A stretch of 5,546 bases of DNA, from assembly GCA_007116505.1 (NCBI GenBank), contig SKII01000167.1, forward strand, positions 1 through 5,546, written 5' to 3'. This document shows positions 1-5,190 of the stretch, in pieces. Each line of letters begins with the position of its first letter. Position 1 is the first letter of the stretch. This DNA comes from Nitriliruptoraceae bacterium (GTDB lineage: Bacteria; Actinomycetota; Nitriliruptoria; Nitriliruptorales; Nitriliruptoraceae). The position numbers and the translations under genes were made by a program. Below the pieces are notes generated by a model, which was given only the letters and a program-made list of their open reading frames with translations, had not been told where the DNA came from and ran no database searches.

Positions 1-2039
1 GAGGCGGCGGAGCGCAGGCTCCCATCGCCGGCGAGGGCGACGAGGACGTCAGCGAGCCGGCGCTCGGCGTCGAGGTCGACGGGGGCGAGCACCCCACCCT
101 GCGGTCGTCCGAGCAGGCGGGCGAGCTCGGAGCCGGCGAGGCCGGCGACGGTCGGTGCGCCGAGGAGCCACAGCTCGTCGCCGTCCGCGCGGACGCTGCG
201 CGCGACGGCGTCGGACGCGCGGTCGAGCACGCCGATGATGCCGATGACGGGCGTCGGAGGGATCGGCCTCCCGCGCGTCGCGTTGTAGAGGCTCACGTTC
301 CCGCCGGTGACGGGGACGTCGAGCGCGGCGCACGCCTCGCCGAGCCCGCCGATGACCTCGACGAGCTGCCACATCTGGTCCGGCTGCGTCGGGTCCCCCA
401 TGTTCAGGCAGTTCGTCGTCGCGAGGGGCCGCGCACCGGTGCAGGCGACGTCGCGGTAGGCGGCCGCGACGACGCGCCGCGTCCCCTCGCGCGGGTCGAG
501 CTCGCACCAGCGTCCGTTGCCGACGGTGGAGAGCGCCACGGCACGCTCGGTGCCCTCGAGGCGGACGACGCCGGCACCGGCGGCACCCGGCGGCAGCACG
601 GTGCCGCCGAGGACCAGGTGGTCGTACTGCTCGTGCACCCAGCGCTTCGACGCGAGCATCGGTGTGGCGAGCGCGCGGCGCAGCAGCGTCGCGACGTCAC
701 CGCCGGTGAGGCGCGCGGCCTCCGCGGTGAGGTCGACGTCGTCGGCGTCGACCTCCGCGTACGCGTCCATACGGTCCGGCCGTGCGTACGGACGGTCGAG
801 CACCGGGCCCTCGTCGGCGAGGCTGCGGGCCGGCGGGGTCGCGATGACCTCGCCGCGGCGCGTGAGCGTCAGCGTCGAACCCTCGACGACCTCACCGATG
901 ACCGACGCGGGGACCTGCCACCGGGCAGCGACAGCGAGCACCTCGTCGAGCCGCTCGGGGCGGACGAGGGCGAGCATGCGCTCCTGCGACTCGGAGCAGA
1001 GGATCTCCCATGACGCCATCGTCGCGTCGCGCAGGTGGACGCGGTCGAGGTCCACACGCATGCCCATCGATGCGGCGGACGACAGCTCGGACGTCGCGCA
1101 GGCGATGCCGGCGGCGCCCATGTCCTGGATGCCGGAGACGAGGCCGCCGTGGTAGAGCTCGAGGCAGCACTCGATGAGGAGCTTCTCCGCGAACGGGTCG
1201 CCGATCTGCACGTTGGGTCGTCGGTCCTCGCCGTCGTCCTCGAACGTGGCGCTCGCGAGCACCGAAGCGCCGCCGATGCCGTCGCGTCCCGTCGCCGAGC
1301 CGAGCAGCACCGCGAGGTCGCCGGCACGCTCGGCGCGGGCGAGCTGGAGGTCCTCGTGGCGCAGCAGCCCGACGGCGAGCGCGTTGACGAGCGGGTTGCC
1401 GGCGTAGTCCGGGTCGAACACCGTCTCGCCACCGACGTTGGGCACGCCGACGCAGTTGCCGTACAGGCCGACGCCGCGCACGACGCCGTCGACGAGGTGC
1501 CGCTGGCGCGCGTCGACGGGCACGGTCGTCCCGTCGAGCGCCGTCCAGCCGCCCGGGTCACCGAAGCGCAGCGCGTCCATCACCGCGATCGGGCGCGCAC
1601 CCATCGTGAGGATGTCGCGCAGGATCCCTCCGACCCCGGTCGCCGCGCCCTGCACCGGCTCGACGGCGCTCGGATGGTTGTGCGACTCGATCTTGAAGGT
1701 GACGGCGAGCCCGTCGCCGACGTCGACGACGCCGGCGTTCTCGCCCGGGCCCACGAGCACCTGCGGTCCGGTCGTCGGCAGGCCGCGAAGGTGCATGCGC
1801 GAGGACTTGTACGAGCAGTGCTCCGACCACATCACCGAGTACATGCCGAGCTCGGAGACGCTGGGCATGCGACCGAGCGTCGCGACGATGCGGTCGAGCT
1901 CGTCGTCGGTCAGGCCGAGCTCGCGCGAGAGCGGACGGGCGCGCTCCTCGTCGAGCCGCTCGTCGTCGGGGAGGTCGTACGCGTCCCCGGCGGCGCCCCC
2001 AGCGGCGTCCCCGGCAACGTCCGATGCGTGCAGCGTCAC
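1..2039 (-). CDS. purL: Phosphoribosylformylglycinamidine synthase subunit PurL, small type (C-terminus cut by window edge)
   Basis: Catalytic subunit of FGAM synthase (step 4 of de novo purine synthesis): it uses ATP and ammonia delivered by PurQ to turn FGAR into FGAM in the cytoplasm. I read 679 residues without a stop. Landmarks are MYSVMWSEHCSYKSSR (66-81), the KIESHNHPSAVEPVQGAATG signature (116-135, with the HNHP histidines used in catalysis), MGARP (146-150), QDMGAAGIACATSELSS (305-321), SESQERM (349-355), ACTGARPLATTNCLN (532-546) and TGGNVSLYN (578-586). There is no glutaminase domain, so it is the small form that needs separate PurQ and PurS, both present here. Family members of about 720-780 residues suggest that some 50-100 C-terminal residues lie beyond base 1. 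The GTG start at 2039 has GAGG six bases upstream, and the conserved region begins near residue 35. Residues 7-20 are Gly/Ala/Asp-rich, from an in-frame repeat. No frameshift was seen. Confidence 0.97.
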   Translation of the reverse strand, partial: MTLHASDVAGDAAGGAAGDAYDLPDDERLDEERARPLSRELGLTDDELDRIVATLGRMPSVSELGMYSVMWSEHCSYKSSRMHLRGLPTTGPQVLVGPGENAGVVDVGDGLAVTFKIESHNHPSAVEPVQGAATGVGGILRDILTMGARPIAVMDALRFGDPGGWTALDGTTVPVDARQRHLVDGVVRGVGLYGNCVGVPNVGGETVFDPDYAGNPLVNALAVGLLRHEDLQLARAERAGDLAVLLGSATGRDGIGGASVLASATFEDDGEDRRPNVQIGDPFAEKLLIECCLELYHGGLVSGIQDMGAAGIACATSELSSAASMGMRVDLDRVHLRDATMASWEILCSESQERMLALVRPERLDEVLAVAARWQVPASVIGEVVEGSTLTLTRRGEVIATPPARSLADEGPVLDRPYARPDRMDAYAEVDADDVDLTAEAARLTGGDVATLLRRALATPMLASKRWVHEQYDHLVLGGTVLPPGAAGAGVVRLEGTERAVALSTVGNGRWCELDPREGTRRVVAAAYRDVACTGARPLATTNCLNMGDPTQPDQMWQLVEVIGGLGEACAALDVPVTGGNVSLYNATRGRPIPPTPVIGIIGVLDRASDAVARSVRADGDELWLLGAPTVAGLAGSELARLLGRPQGGVLAPVDLDAERRLADVLVALAGDGSLRSAA

Positions 2040-2045
2040 GTCCCA

Positions 2046-2049
2046 CCTC
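2046..2049 (-). promoter_or_regulatory. Ribosome binding site of purL
   Basis: On the minus strand the sequence reads GAGGTGGGAC and then GTG. The GAGG core is six bases from the start codon, which supports GTG at 2039 as the purL start. No other in-frame start codon precedes the conserved domain. Confidence 0.7.
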
Positions 2050-2069
2050 GGATCGCCGGCCCGGGCGCT

Positions 2070-2081
2070 CGTCCCGGGACG
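2070..2081. promoter_or_regulatory. Palindrome CGTCCCGGGACG, possible operator
   Basis: A 12-bp perfect palindrome lies 31 bases upstream of the purL GTG in the divergent gap. Its position would suit a repressor site or an element of the purL leader. I do not recognise it as the site of a known regulator, and GC-rich DNA produces such palindromes by chance. Confidence 0.25.
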
Positions 2082-2214
2082 CGAGCCTAGAGGCCCCTGG
2101 CGAGGACGGGGGTCGAGGGTCGCGCGCGGTGAGGGGCCGAGGGTCCCCCGCAGCAGGGCACGTCGCCCGTGGTGGATGCGGCCGGGGCACGGTCCTCTCG
2201 TCCCACGCCCCAAC

Positions 2215-2220
2215 AGGAGG
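2215..2220 (+). promoter_or_regulatory. Ribosome binding site of the SDR gene (AGGAGG)
   Basis: A full AGGAGG lies seven bases before the ATG at 2228. It fixes this ATG as the start, even though the reading frame stays open upstream to about 2024. Confidence 0.85.
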
Positions 2221-2227
2221 ACATCCC

Positions 2228-2989
2228 ATGGCGGACGGCAACGCGGACGGCAAGGTCACCATCATCACCGGCGGAGGGTCCGGCATCGGCGAGGCGGCCG
2301 CGCTCGCGCTCGCACGGCGTGGCGGACGCATCGTCATCGGCGACATCGACGAGGCGGGCGGCGAGCGTGTCGCGCAGGCCGTACGCGACGCGGGCGGCGA
2401 GGCAGTGTTCGTCCGTGCTGACGCGGCGAGCCTCGAGGACAACGAGCTGCTGGTCCGTACGGCGGTCGACACGTTCGGCCGGCTCGACGGCGCGGTGAAC
2501 AACGCCGGCATCGGCGGCCCGTCCGCTCCGACCGGCGAGTACCCGGTGGACGGCTGGCGGCTCGTGATGTCGATCAACCTCGACGGCGTGTTCTACGGCG
2601 TGCGCAGCCAGATCCCCGCGATGCTCGAGACCGGCGGCGGCGCGATCGTCAACATCGCGTCGATCCTCGGTGCGGCGACGTTCGCCGGAGCGCCCGCGTA
2701 CGTCGCGTCGAAGCACGCGGTCGTCGGACTGTCGAAGCAGATCGCGAACGAGTACGCGGCGGCGGGCATCACCTGCACCGCGGTCGGCCCTGGCTTCGTC
2801 GACACGCCGCTGCTCGCGAAGGGCGGCATCGAGGGTGACGTCAAGGACATGATCGTCGGCCTGCACCCCATCGGCCGGCTCGGCATGCCCGAGGAGATCG
2901 GCGAGGTCGTCGCATGGCTGGTCGCGGACGCACCGCAGTTCCTCAACGGCGCGTACCTGCCGGTCGACGGCGGCTACCTGACGCGCTGA
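2228..2989 (+). CDS. Short-chain dehydrogenase/reductase (classical SDR), NAD-type
   Basis: A 253-residue NAD(P)-dependent oxidoreductase of the classical SDR family, probably cytoplasmic; the substrate is unknown. The Rossmann cofactor motif TGGGSGIG is at 14-21. The acidic D39 at the end of strand 2 (IGDID) favours NAD over NADP. D65 contacts the adenine ring, and NNAG is at 91-94. The catalytic tetrad is complete: N117, S145, Y158 and K162 (YVASK), with S and Y 13 residues apart as usual. PG at 188-189 is followed by T193, and the C-terminus ends in the typical VDGGY. Length is normal for the family (about 250). The start is ATG with a perfect AGGAGG. The gene lies on the opposite strand from the purine genes and has no obvious link to purine synthesis. 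It may share a transcript with the small membrane gene 100 bases downstream. Related families include glucose 1-dehydrogenase, 3-oxoacyl-ACP reductase and hydroxysteroid dehydrogenases; sequence alone does not decide between them. Confidence 0.95.
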   Translation: MADGNADGKVTIITGGGSGIGEAAALALARRGGRIVIGDIDEAGGERVAQAVRDAGGEAVFVRADAASLEDNELLVRTAVDTFGRLDGAVNNAGIGGPSAPTGEYPVDGWRLVMSINLDGVFYGVRSQIPAMLETGGGAIVNIASILGAATFAGAPAYVASKHAVVGLSKQIANEYAAAGITCTAVGPGFVDTPLLAKGGIEGDVKDMIVGLHPIGRLGMPEEIGEVVAWLVADAPQFLNGAYLPVDGGYLTR

Positions 2990-3007
2990 GCGTCACGGGC
3001 CCGAGCC

Positions 3008-3043
3008 CCGGAGGACCGAGCTCCGGAGGCCGGGCGCCGGAGG
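3008..3043 (+). repeat. Three direct copies of CCGGAGG
   Basis: CCGGAGG occurs at 3008-3014, 3023-3029 and 3037-3043, spaced 15 and 14 bases apart. Copies one and three extend to CCGGAGGACCG. They lie just after the SDR stop codon. Each contains GGAGG, a ribosome-binding-site-like sequence, but none is followed at the right distance by a plausible start codon and reading frame. Confidence 0.6.
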
Positions 3044-3084
3044 ACCGCATCGGCGGTACCTTCGAGCGCCCCGGCCTCCGGAGC
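3020..3084 (+). promoter_or_regulatory. 15-bp perfect inverted repeat spanning the leader of the small membrane gene
   Basis: Bases 3020-3034 (GCTCCGGAGGCCGGG) are the exact reverse complement of 3070-3084, leaving a 35-base loop. The right arm contains GGAG at 3080-3083, the ribosome binding site of the TTG start at 3090. If the RNA folds this way, the site would be buried in a very stable stem. The structure could act as a translational switch, or as a terminator or processing stem after the SDR gene. There is no U-tract. The pairing is read directly; the function is inferred. Confidence 0.5.
3080..3083 (+). promoter_or_regulatory. Ribosome binding site of the small membrane gene (GGAG)
   Basis: GGAG lies six bases before the TTG at 3090 and is the evidence for that non-ATG start. 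It lies inside the right arm of the 3020-3084 inverted repeat. Confidence 0.55.
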
Positions 3085-3089
3085 ACCCC

Positions 3090-3305
3090 TTGGACGCCCT
3101 GAACACCCTCCGCGCGATCCTCGTCGCGTTCGCCGCGATCGCCGCCGTCCTGCTCGGTGTACGTGGCGAGTGGACCCCGGCGCTCGTGCTGGGCCTCGGC
3201 ATCGCCGCGCACGGTCTGCTCTGGATGTACCTGTGGCGCCAGCGCCGTCGTGACAGCGAGGCCGCCATCGCTGGCCTCGAGCGGATGCTCGCCGACAACG
3301 GCTGA
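3090..3305 (+). CDS. Small two-helix membrane protein of unknown function
   Basis: A 71-residue protein that I do not recognise. It has two hydrophobic segments, about 8-24 (AILVAFAAIAAVLLGV) and 29-48 (PALVLGLGIAAHGLLWMYLW), separated by a short polar turn (RGEW). A basic cluster, RQRRR, at 50-54 and a charged, probably helical tail to residue 71 follow. The basic cluster suggests that both termini face the cytoplasm. The start is TTG, chosen because GGAG lies six bases upstream and hydrophobic sequence begins almost at once. It follows the SDR gene on the same strand after 100 bases and converges on purQ. Coding seems likely because the hydrophobic/charged layout is coherent and the codons are G/C-ending like its neighbours, but without homologues a non-coding frame is not excluded. 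Confidence 0.7.
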   Translation: MDALNTLRAILVAFAAIAAVLLGVRGEWTPALVLGLGIAAHGLLWMYLWRQRRRDSEAAIAGLERMLADNG

Positions 3306-3325
3306 GCGCAGCGCGACGCGCTCAG
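3302..3325. terminator. Candidate bidirectional terminator hairpin between convergent genes
   Basis: CTGAGCGC (3302-3309) pairs perfectly with GCGCTCAG (3318-3325) across an 8-base loop. The left arm includes the stop codon of the small membrane gene, and the structure lies 20 bases past the purQ stop on the other strand. The convergent position suits a terminator serving both genes. No T-run follows on either side, so it would be of the U-tract-less type if it works. Confidence 0.4.
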
Positions 3326-3356
3326 GCGCTCGCGCCGATACCGCTCAGGCGCTCGC
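3319..3356. repeat. 15-bp direct repeat at the 3' end of purQ
   Basis: CGCTCAGGCGCTCGC occurs exactly at 3319-3333 and 3342-3356, offset 23 bases. The right copy contains the purQ stop codon and last codons; the left copy is a duplicate just past the stop. The offset is not a multiple of three, so the copy adds no in-frame sequence. It looks like a small local duplication. Confidence 0.6.
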
Positions 3357-4028
3357 TGCGAGCGCCCCGAGCAGCCCGGCGAACATCGGGCGCCCGTCGG
3401 TCCCCTCGCTGAGCACCTCGTCGACCGCGTGCTCCGGGTGAGGCCTCAGCCCGACGACGTTGCGCTGGGCGTTCGTGATCCCGGCGATGTCCCGCTCCGA
3501 CCCGTTGGGGTTCTCGCCCGGCGCGTAGCGGAACACGACCCGCCCCTCCCCCTCGAGCTCGTCGAGGGTGCGCGTGTCGGCGACGTAGCGGCCCTCGCCG
3601 TGCTTCACGGGGAGGACGAGCCGCTGCCCGTCGGAGTAGCCGGCGCTGAACGGCGTGTCGGTGCGCACGACGTCGACGGCGACGGGCCGGCTCACGAAGC
3701 GCAGGTGCGCGTTGCGGAGCAGCGCCCCCGGCAGCAGCCGCGCCTCGCACAGCACCTGGAAGCCGTTGCAGATCCCGAGCACCGGACCACCGTCCGCGGC
3801 GAAGCGTGCGACGGCACGCATGACGGGGGCGAGATGGGCGACCGCGCCGCAGCGCAGGTAGTCGCCGTAGGAGAAGCCGCCGGGGAGCACGACCGCGTCG
3901 ACGCCGCGCAGGTCCTCGTCCTCGTGCCACAGCGCGACCGCGTCGCCGCCGACGCTGCGTACCGCCGCCATCGCGTCACGGTCGTCGAGCGTCCCGGGGA
4001 ACGTCACCACCCCGACCCGTGCCGTCAT
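3345..4028 (-). CDS. purQ: Phosphoribosylformylglycinamidine synthase subunit PurQ (glutaminase)
   Basis: Class I glutamine amidotransferase subunit of FGAM synthase: it hydrolyses glutamine and passes ammonia to PurL in the PurS/PurQ/PurL complex. It has 227 residues, normal for the family. The N-terminal strand is RVGVVTFPGTLDD (4-16), followed by the oxyanion region PGGFSYGDYLRCGA (49-62), nucleophile C87 in GICNGFQ (85-91), and catalytic H197 and E199 in LRPHPEH (194-200). GENPNGS (171-177) is also typical. The triad is complete. The start is ATG at 4028 with AGGAGG (4034-4039) five bases upstream. The open frame continues upstream to 4187, but that part runs through the tandem repeat and looks non-coding. 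The gene is 76 bases downstream of the membrane protein on the same strand, with purS beyond it, so the three probably form an operon. Confidence 0.97.
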   Translation of the reverse strand: MTARVGVVTFPGTLDDRDAMAAVRSVGGDAVALWHEDEDLRGVDAVVLPGGFSYGDYLRCGAVAHLAPVMRAVARFAADGGPVLGICNGFQVLCEARLLPGALLRNAHLRFVSRPVAVDVVRTDTPFSAGYSDGQRLVLPVKHGEGRYVADTRTLDELEGEGRVVFRYAPGENPNGSERDIAGITNAQRNVVGLRPHPEHAVDEVLSEGTDGRPMFAGLLGALAASA

Positions 4029-4033
4029 CCTGT

Positions 4034-4039
4034 CCTCCT
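4034..4039 (-). promoter_or_regulatory. Ribosome binding site of purQ (AGGAGG)
   Basis: The minus strand reads AGGAGGACAGG and then ATG, a full-match site five bases from the start. It decides against the longer upstream frame. Confidence 0.85.
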
Positions 4040-4042
4040 CGC

Positions 4043-4093
4043 GCCGTGCCGGTGCCGTAGCCGTGCCGGTGCGGTGGCCGTGCCGGTGCCGCG
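4043..4093. repeat. 17-bp tandem repeat, three copies, in the purQ leader
   Basis: The 13-base core GCCGTGCCGGTGC (plus strand) starts at 4043, 4060 and 4077, exactly 17 bases apart. The last four bases of the unit vary (CGTA, GGTG, CGCG). The array fills most of the 76-base gap between the membrane-protein stop and the purQ ribosome binding site. It could be a simple tandem duplication, a set of protein-binding sites or a structured leader element; the sequence does not say which. Confidence 0.8.
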
Positions 4094-4104
4094 CCGTCGC
4101 GACG

Positions 4105-4875
4105 CTAGCCGCGCGCAGCGTCGCGGAAGCCGACCTCGACGAGCGCGGCGACGAGGTCGGGGGACGTGACGAGCTCGGCCGCGTCACGGCACGGGCGAGG
4201 CACCCCGTCGGGGAGGCTGAGCCGACCGCACGCGGCGAGCTGCTCGGCGAGCGCCGCCGCCTCCGCCTGGGCGCTGACGACCTGGCCCGGCCAGCCGGGC
4301 TGACCCATCAGCGCGAGCTGGTGCACGACGACGGGGGCGGCACGCGTCGCGTCCTCGAACAGGTAGCGGGCGTTGAGCTCGAGGACGATGCCGCCGTCCT
4401 CGAGGCGTGATGACGCATCGACGCCGGAGCGTTCGAACGTGCCGACGCGGACCGTCGGTGACGACGCCAGCCACACGTCGAGCCCTGCGGCGGCGAGCGG
4501 CACGACGCCCGACGCGACGATCTGGCAGGTCGCGCTCAGCGCGCGCCGCCCGGCGGACACGGCGGACGGGTCGCCGGTGAGGAGCACGGCCTCGGCGCAG
4601 GCCGGGCCGGGGACGGCGCCCTCGGTCTCCGGGAACTGCGCATCGCCCCGGTCGTGCGTCACCGTCGCCGTGCCGACGACACGCCGCTCGATGGGGGGTG
4701 GCGGCTCGCGGTCCGCGGCGCGCCACGCGAGCACGCTGACGGCGATGGCGACGGGGACGAGCAGCAGCATCGTGATGACGAACCAGCGCGCGAGCACCGG
4801 CTCGCCGGTCGCGAGCGTGGGCAGGCCGTCGTCACGCAGCGGTGCGAGGGGCGGGCGACCGTCGGGCGCGGACAC
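4105..4875 (-). CDS. Membrane-anchored protein of unknown function with a degenerate zincin-like HExxH site
   Basis: A 256-residue protein that I cannot assign to a named family. Residues 1-30 are polar, then one membrane span at about 31-52 (WFVITMLLLVPVAIAVSVLAW), a proline-rich stretch REPPPPIERR (56-65) and an extracytoplasmic domain of about 190 residues with four cysteines (93, 117, 216, 229), which could form two disulfides. GGIVLELNARYLF (161-173) followed by VVVHQLALM (182-190) and AQAEAAALAE (202-211) follows the order seen in small zinc peptidases: strand, HExxH helix, then a downstream helix with an acidic ligand. Here, however, HExxH reads H185-Q-L-A-L189, so the catalytic Glu and second His are missing. 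If related, it is a pseudo-enzyme. The GTG start lies six bases after the purS stop with only a weak ribosome binding site, suggesting translational coupling. The stop is TAG. No role in purine synthesis is evident. Confidence 0.85.
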   Translation of the reverse strand: MSAPDGRPPLAPLRDDGLPTLATGEPVLARWFVITMLLLVPVAIAVSVLAWRAADREPPPPIERRVVGTATVTHDRGDAQFPETEGAVPGPACAEAVLLTGDPSAVSAGRRALSATCQIVASGVVPLAAAGLDVWLASSPTVRVGTFERSGVDASSRLEDGGIVLELNARYLFEDATRAAPVVVHQLALMGQPGWPGQVVSAQAEAAALAEQLAACGRLSLPDGVPRPCRDAAELVTSPDLVAALVEVGFRDAARG

Positions 4876-4881
4876 CGCCGG

Positions 4882-5151
4882 TCAGGCCGGCGCGTCGGCG
4901 CGCTCGGCCTCGGTGATGACGCGCCAGCGGTACGTCTCGACGACAGGGTTGATGAGGAAGCCGGCGCACATCGCCTCCACGCGGGCGGCGAGCTCGTCGC
5001 CCTCGCCGTCGACGTCCATCTCGAGGTGCTTGCCGATGCGCACGTCGCTCACGCCGTCGTAGCCGAGGCCCGGAAGGGCGCGCTCCGTCGCGCGGCCCTG
5101 CGGGTCGAGGAGCTCACGCTTCAGCAGGACGTCGACCGCGATCCGTGGCAT
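4882..5151 (-). CDS. purS: Phosphoribosylformylglycinamidine synthase subunit PurS
   Basis: Small structural subunit of FGAM synthase that bridges PurQ and PurL and helps pass ammonia between them. It has 89 residues, close to the usual 80-90. Family features are RIAVDVLLKRELLDPQG (3-19), then GRATERALPGLGYDGVSDVR (19-38), GKHLEMDVDGE (40-50) and the C-terminal CAGFLINPVVETYRW (62-76). The ATG at 5151 has GGAGG (5156-5160) four bases upstream. It is the first purine gene of the leftward cluster, 39 bases after the DUF2256-DUF3253 gene and six bases before the membrane protein gene. The promoter may be shared with the upstream gene or lie in the 39-base gap, where I see no clear promoter. Confidence 0.95.
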   Translation of the reverse strand: MPRIAVDVLLKRELLDPQGRATERALPGLGYDGVSDVRIGKHLEMDVDGEGDELAARVEAMCAGFLINPVVETYRWRVITEAERADAPA

Positions 5152-5160
5152 GCGTCCTCC

Positions 5161-5187
5161 CGGTGCGCGCGGGACGGTGCGCGCGGG
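5161..5187. repeat. 13-bp direct repeat upstream of purS
   Basis: CGGTGCGCGCGGG occurs exactly at 5161-5173 and 5175-5187, with one base between copies. It fills most of the 39-base gap between the DUF2256-DUF3253 stop codon and the purS start, ending next to the purS ribosome binding site. Its function is unknown. Confidence 0.65.
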
Positions 5188-5190
5188 CCG

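Larger units (their letters stand above)
2040..2227. promoter_or_regulatory. Divergent intergenic region between purL and the SDR gene
   Basis: This 188-base gap separates the start codons of two genes transcribed away from each other, so it must hold a promoter for purL (leftward) and probably one for the SDR gene (rightward). I could not pick convincing -10/-35 hexamers on either strand. It contains a 12-bp perfect palindrome at 2070-2081 and two copies of CGAGGGTC (2114-2121 and 2138-2145, 24 bases apart). Assignment as a promoter region rests on gene orientation only. Confidence 0.5.

Noticed and set aside
2084..2116. Possible purL promoter (TAGGCT at 2089-2084 and TCGACC at 2116-2111 on the minus strand)
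   Set aside because: The hexamers match consensus poorly and the spacing is about 21 bases, too long for a standard promoter.
2024..2227. Upstream extension of the SDR frame
   Set aside because: The added residues are Arg/Gly/Ser-rich with no SDR similarity, and the ATG at 2228 has a perfect AGGAGG and begins nine residues before the first Rossmann strand.
517..2421. Long plus-strand open frames across the purL region (for example 517-1155, 1035-2090, 1438-2421)
   Set aside because: They lie opposite a complete, well-conserved PurL reading frame, their translations are Arg/Ser/Ala-rich and of low complexity, and the openness is expected on the antisense strand of very GC-rich genes.
1558..2577. 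Minus-strand open frame of 339 codons across the SDR start and purL start
   Set aside because: It is in a different frame from PurL, overlaps two strongly supported genes, and its product has no recognisable domain.
4043..4093. CRISPR-like array
   Set aside because: The unit is only 17 bases with a 4-base variable part and three copies; there are no spacers of normal length and no cas genes.
4029..4187. N-terminal extension of PurQ by 53 residues
   Set aside because: The extension is Ser/Arg/Thr/His-rich, overlaps the tandem repeat and the end of the upstream gene, and a perfect AGGAGG precedes the ATG at 4028, where the conserved domain begins.
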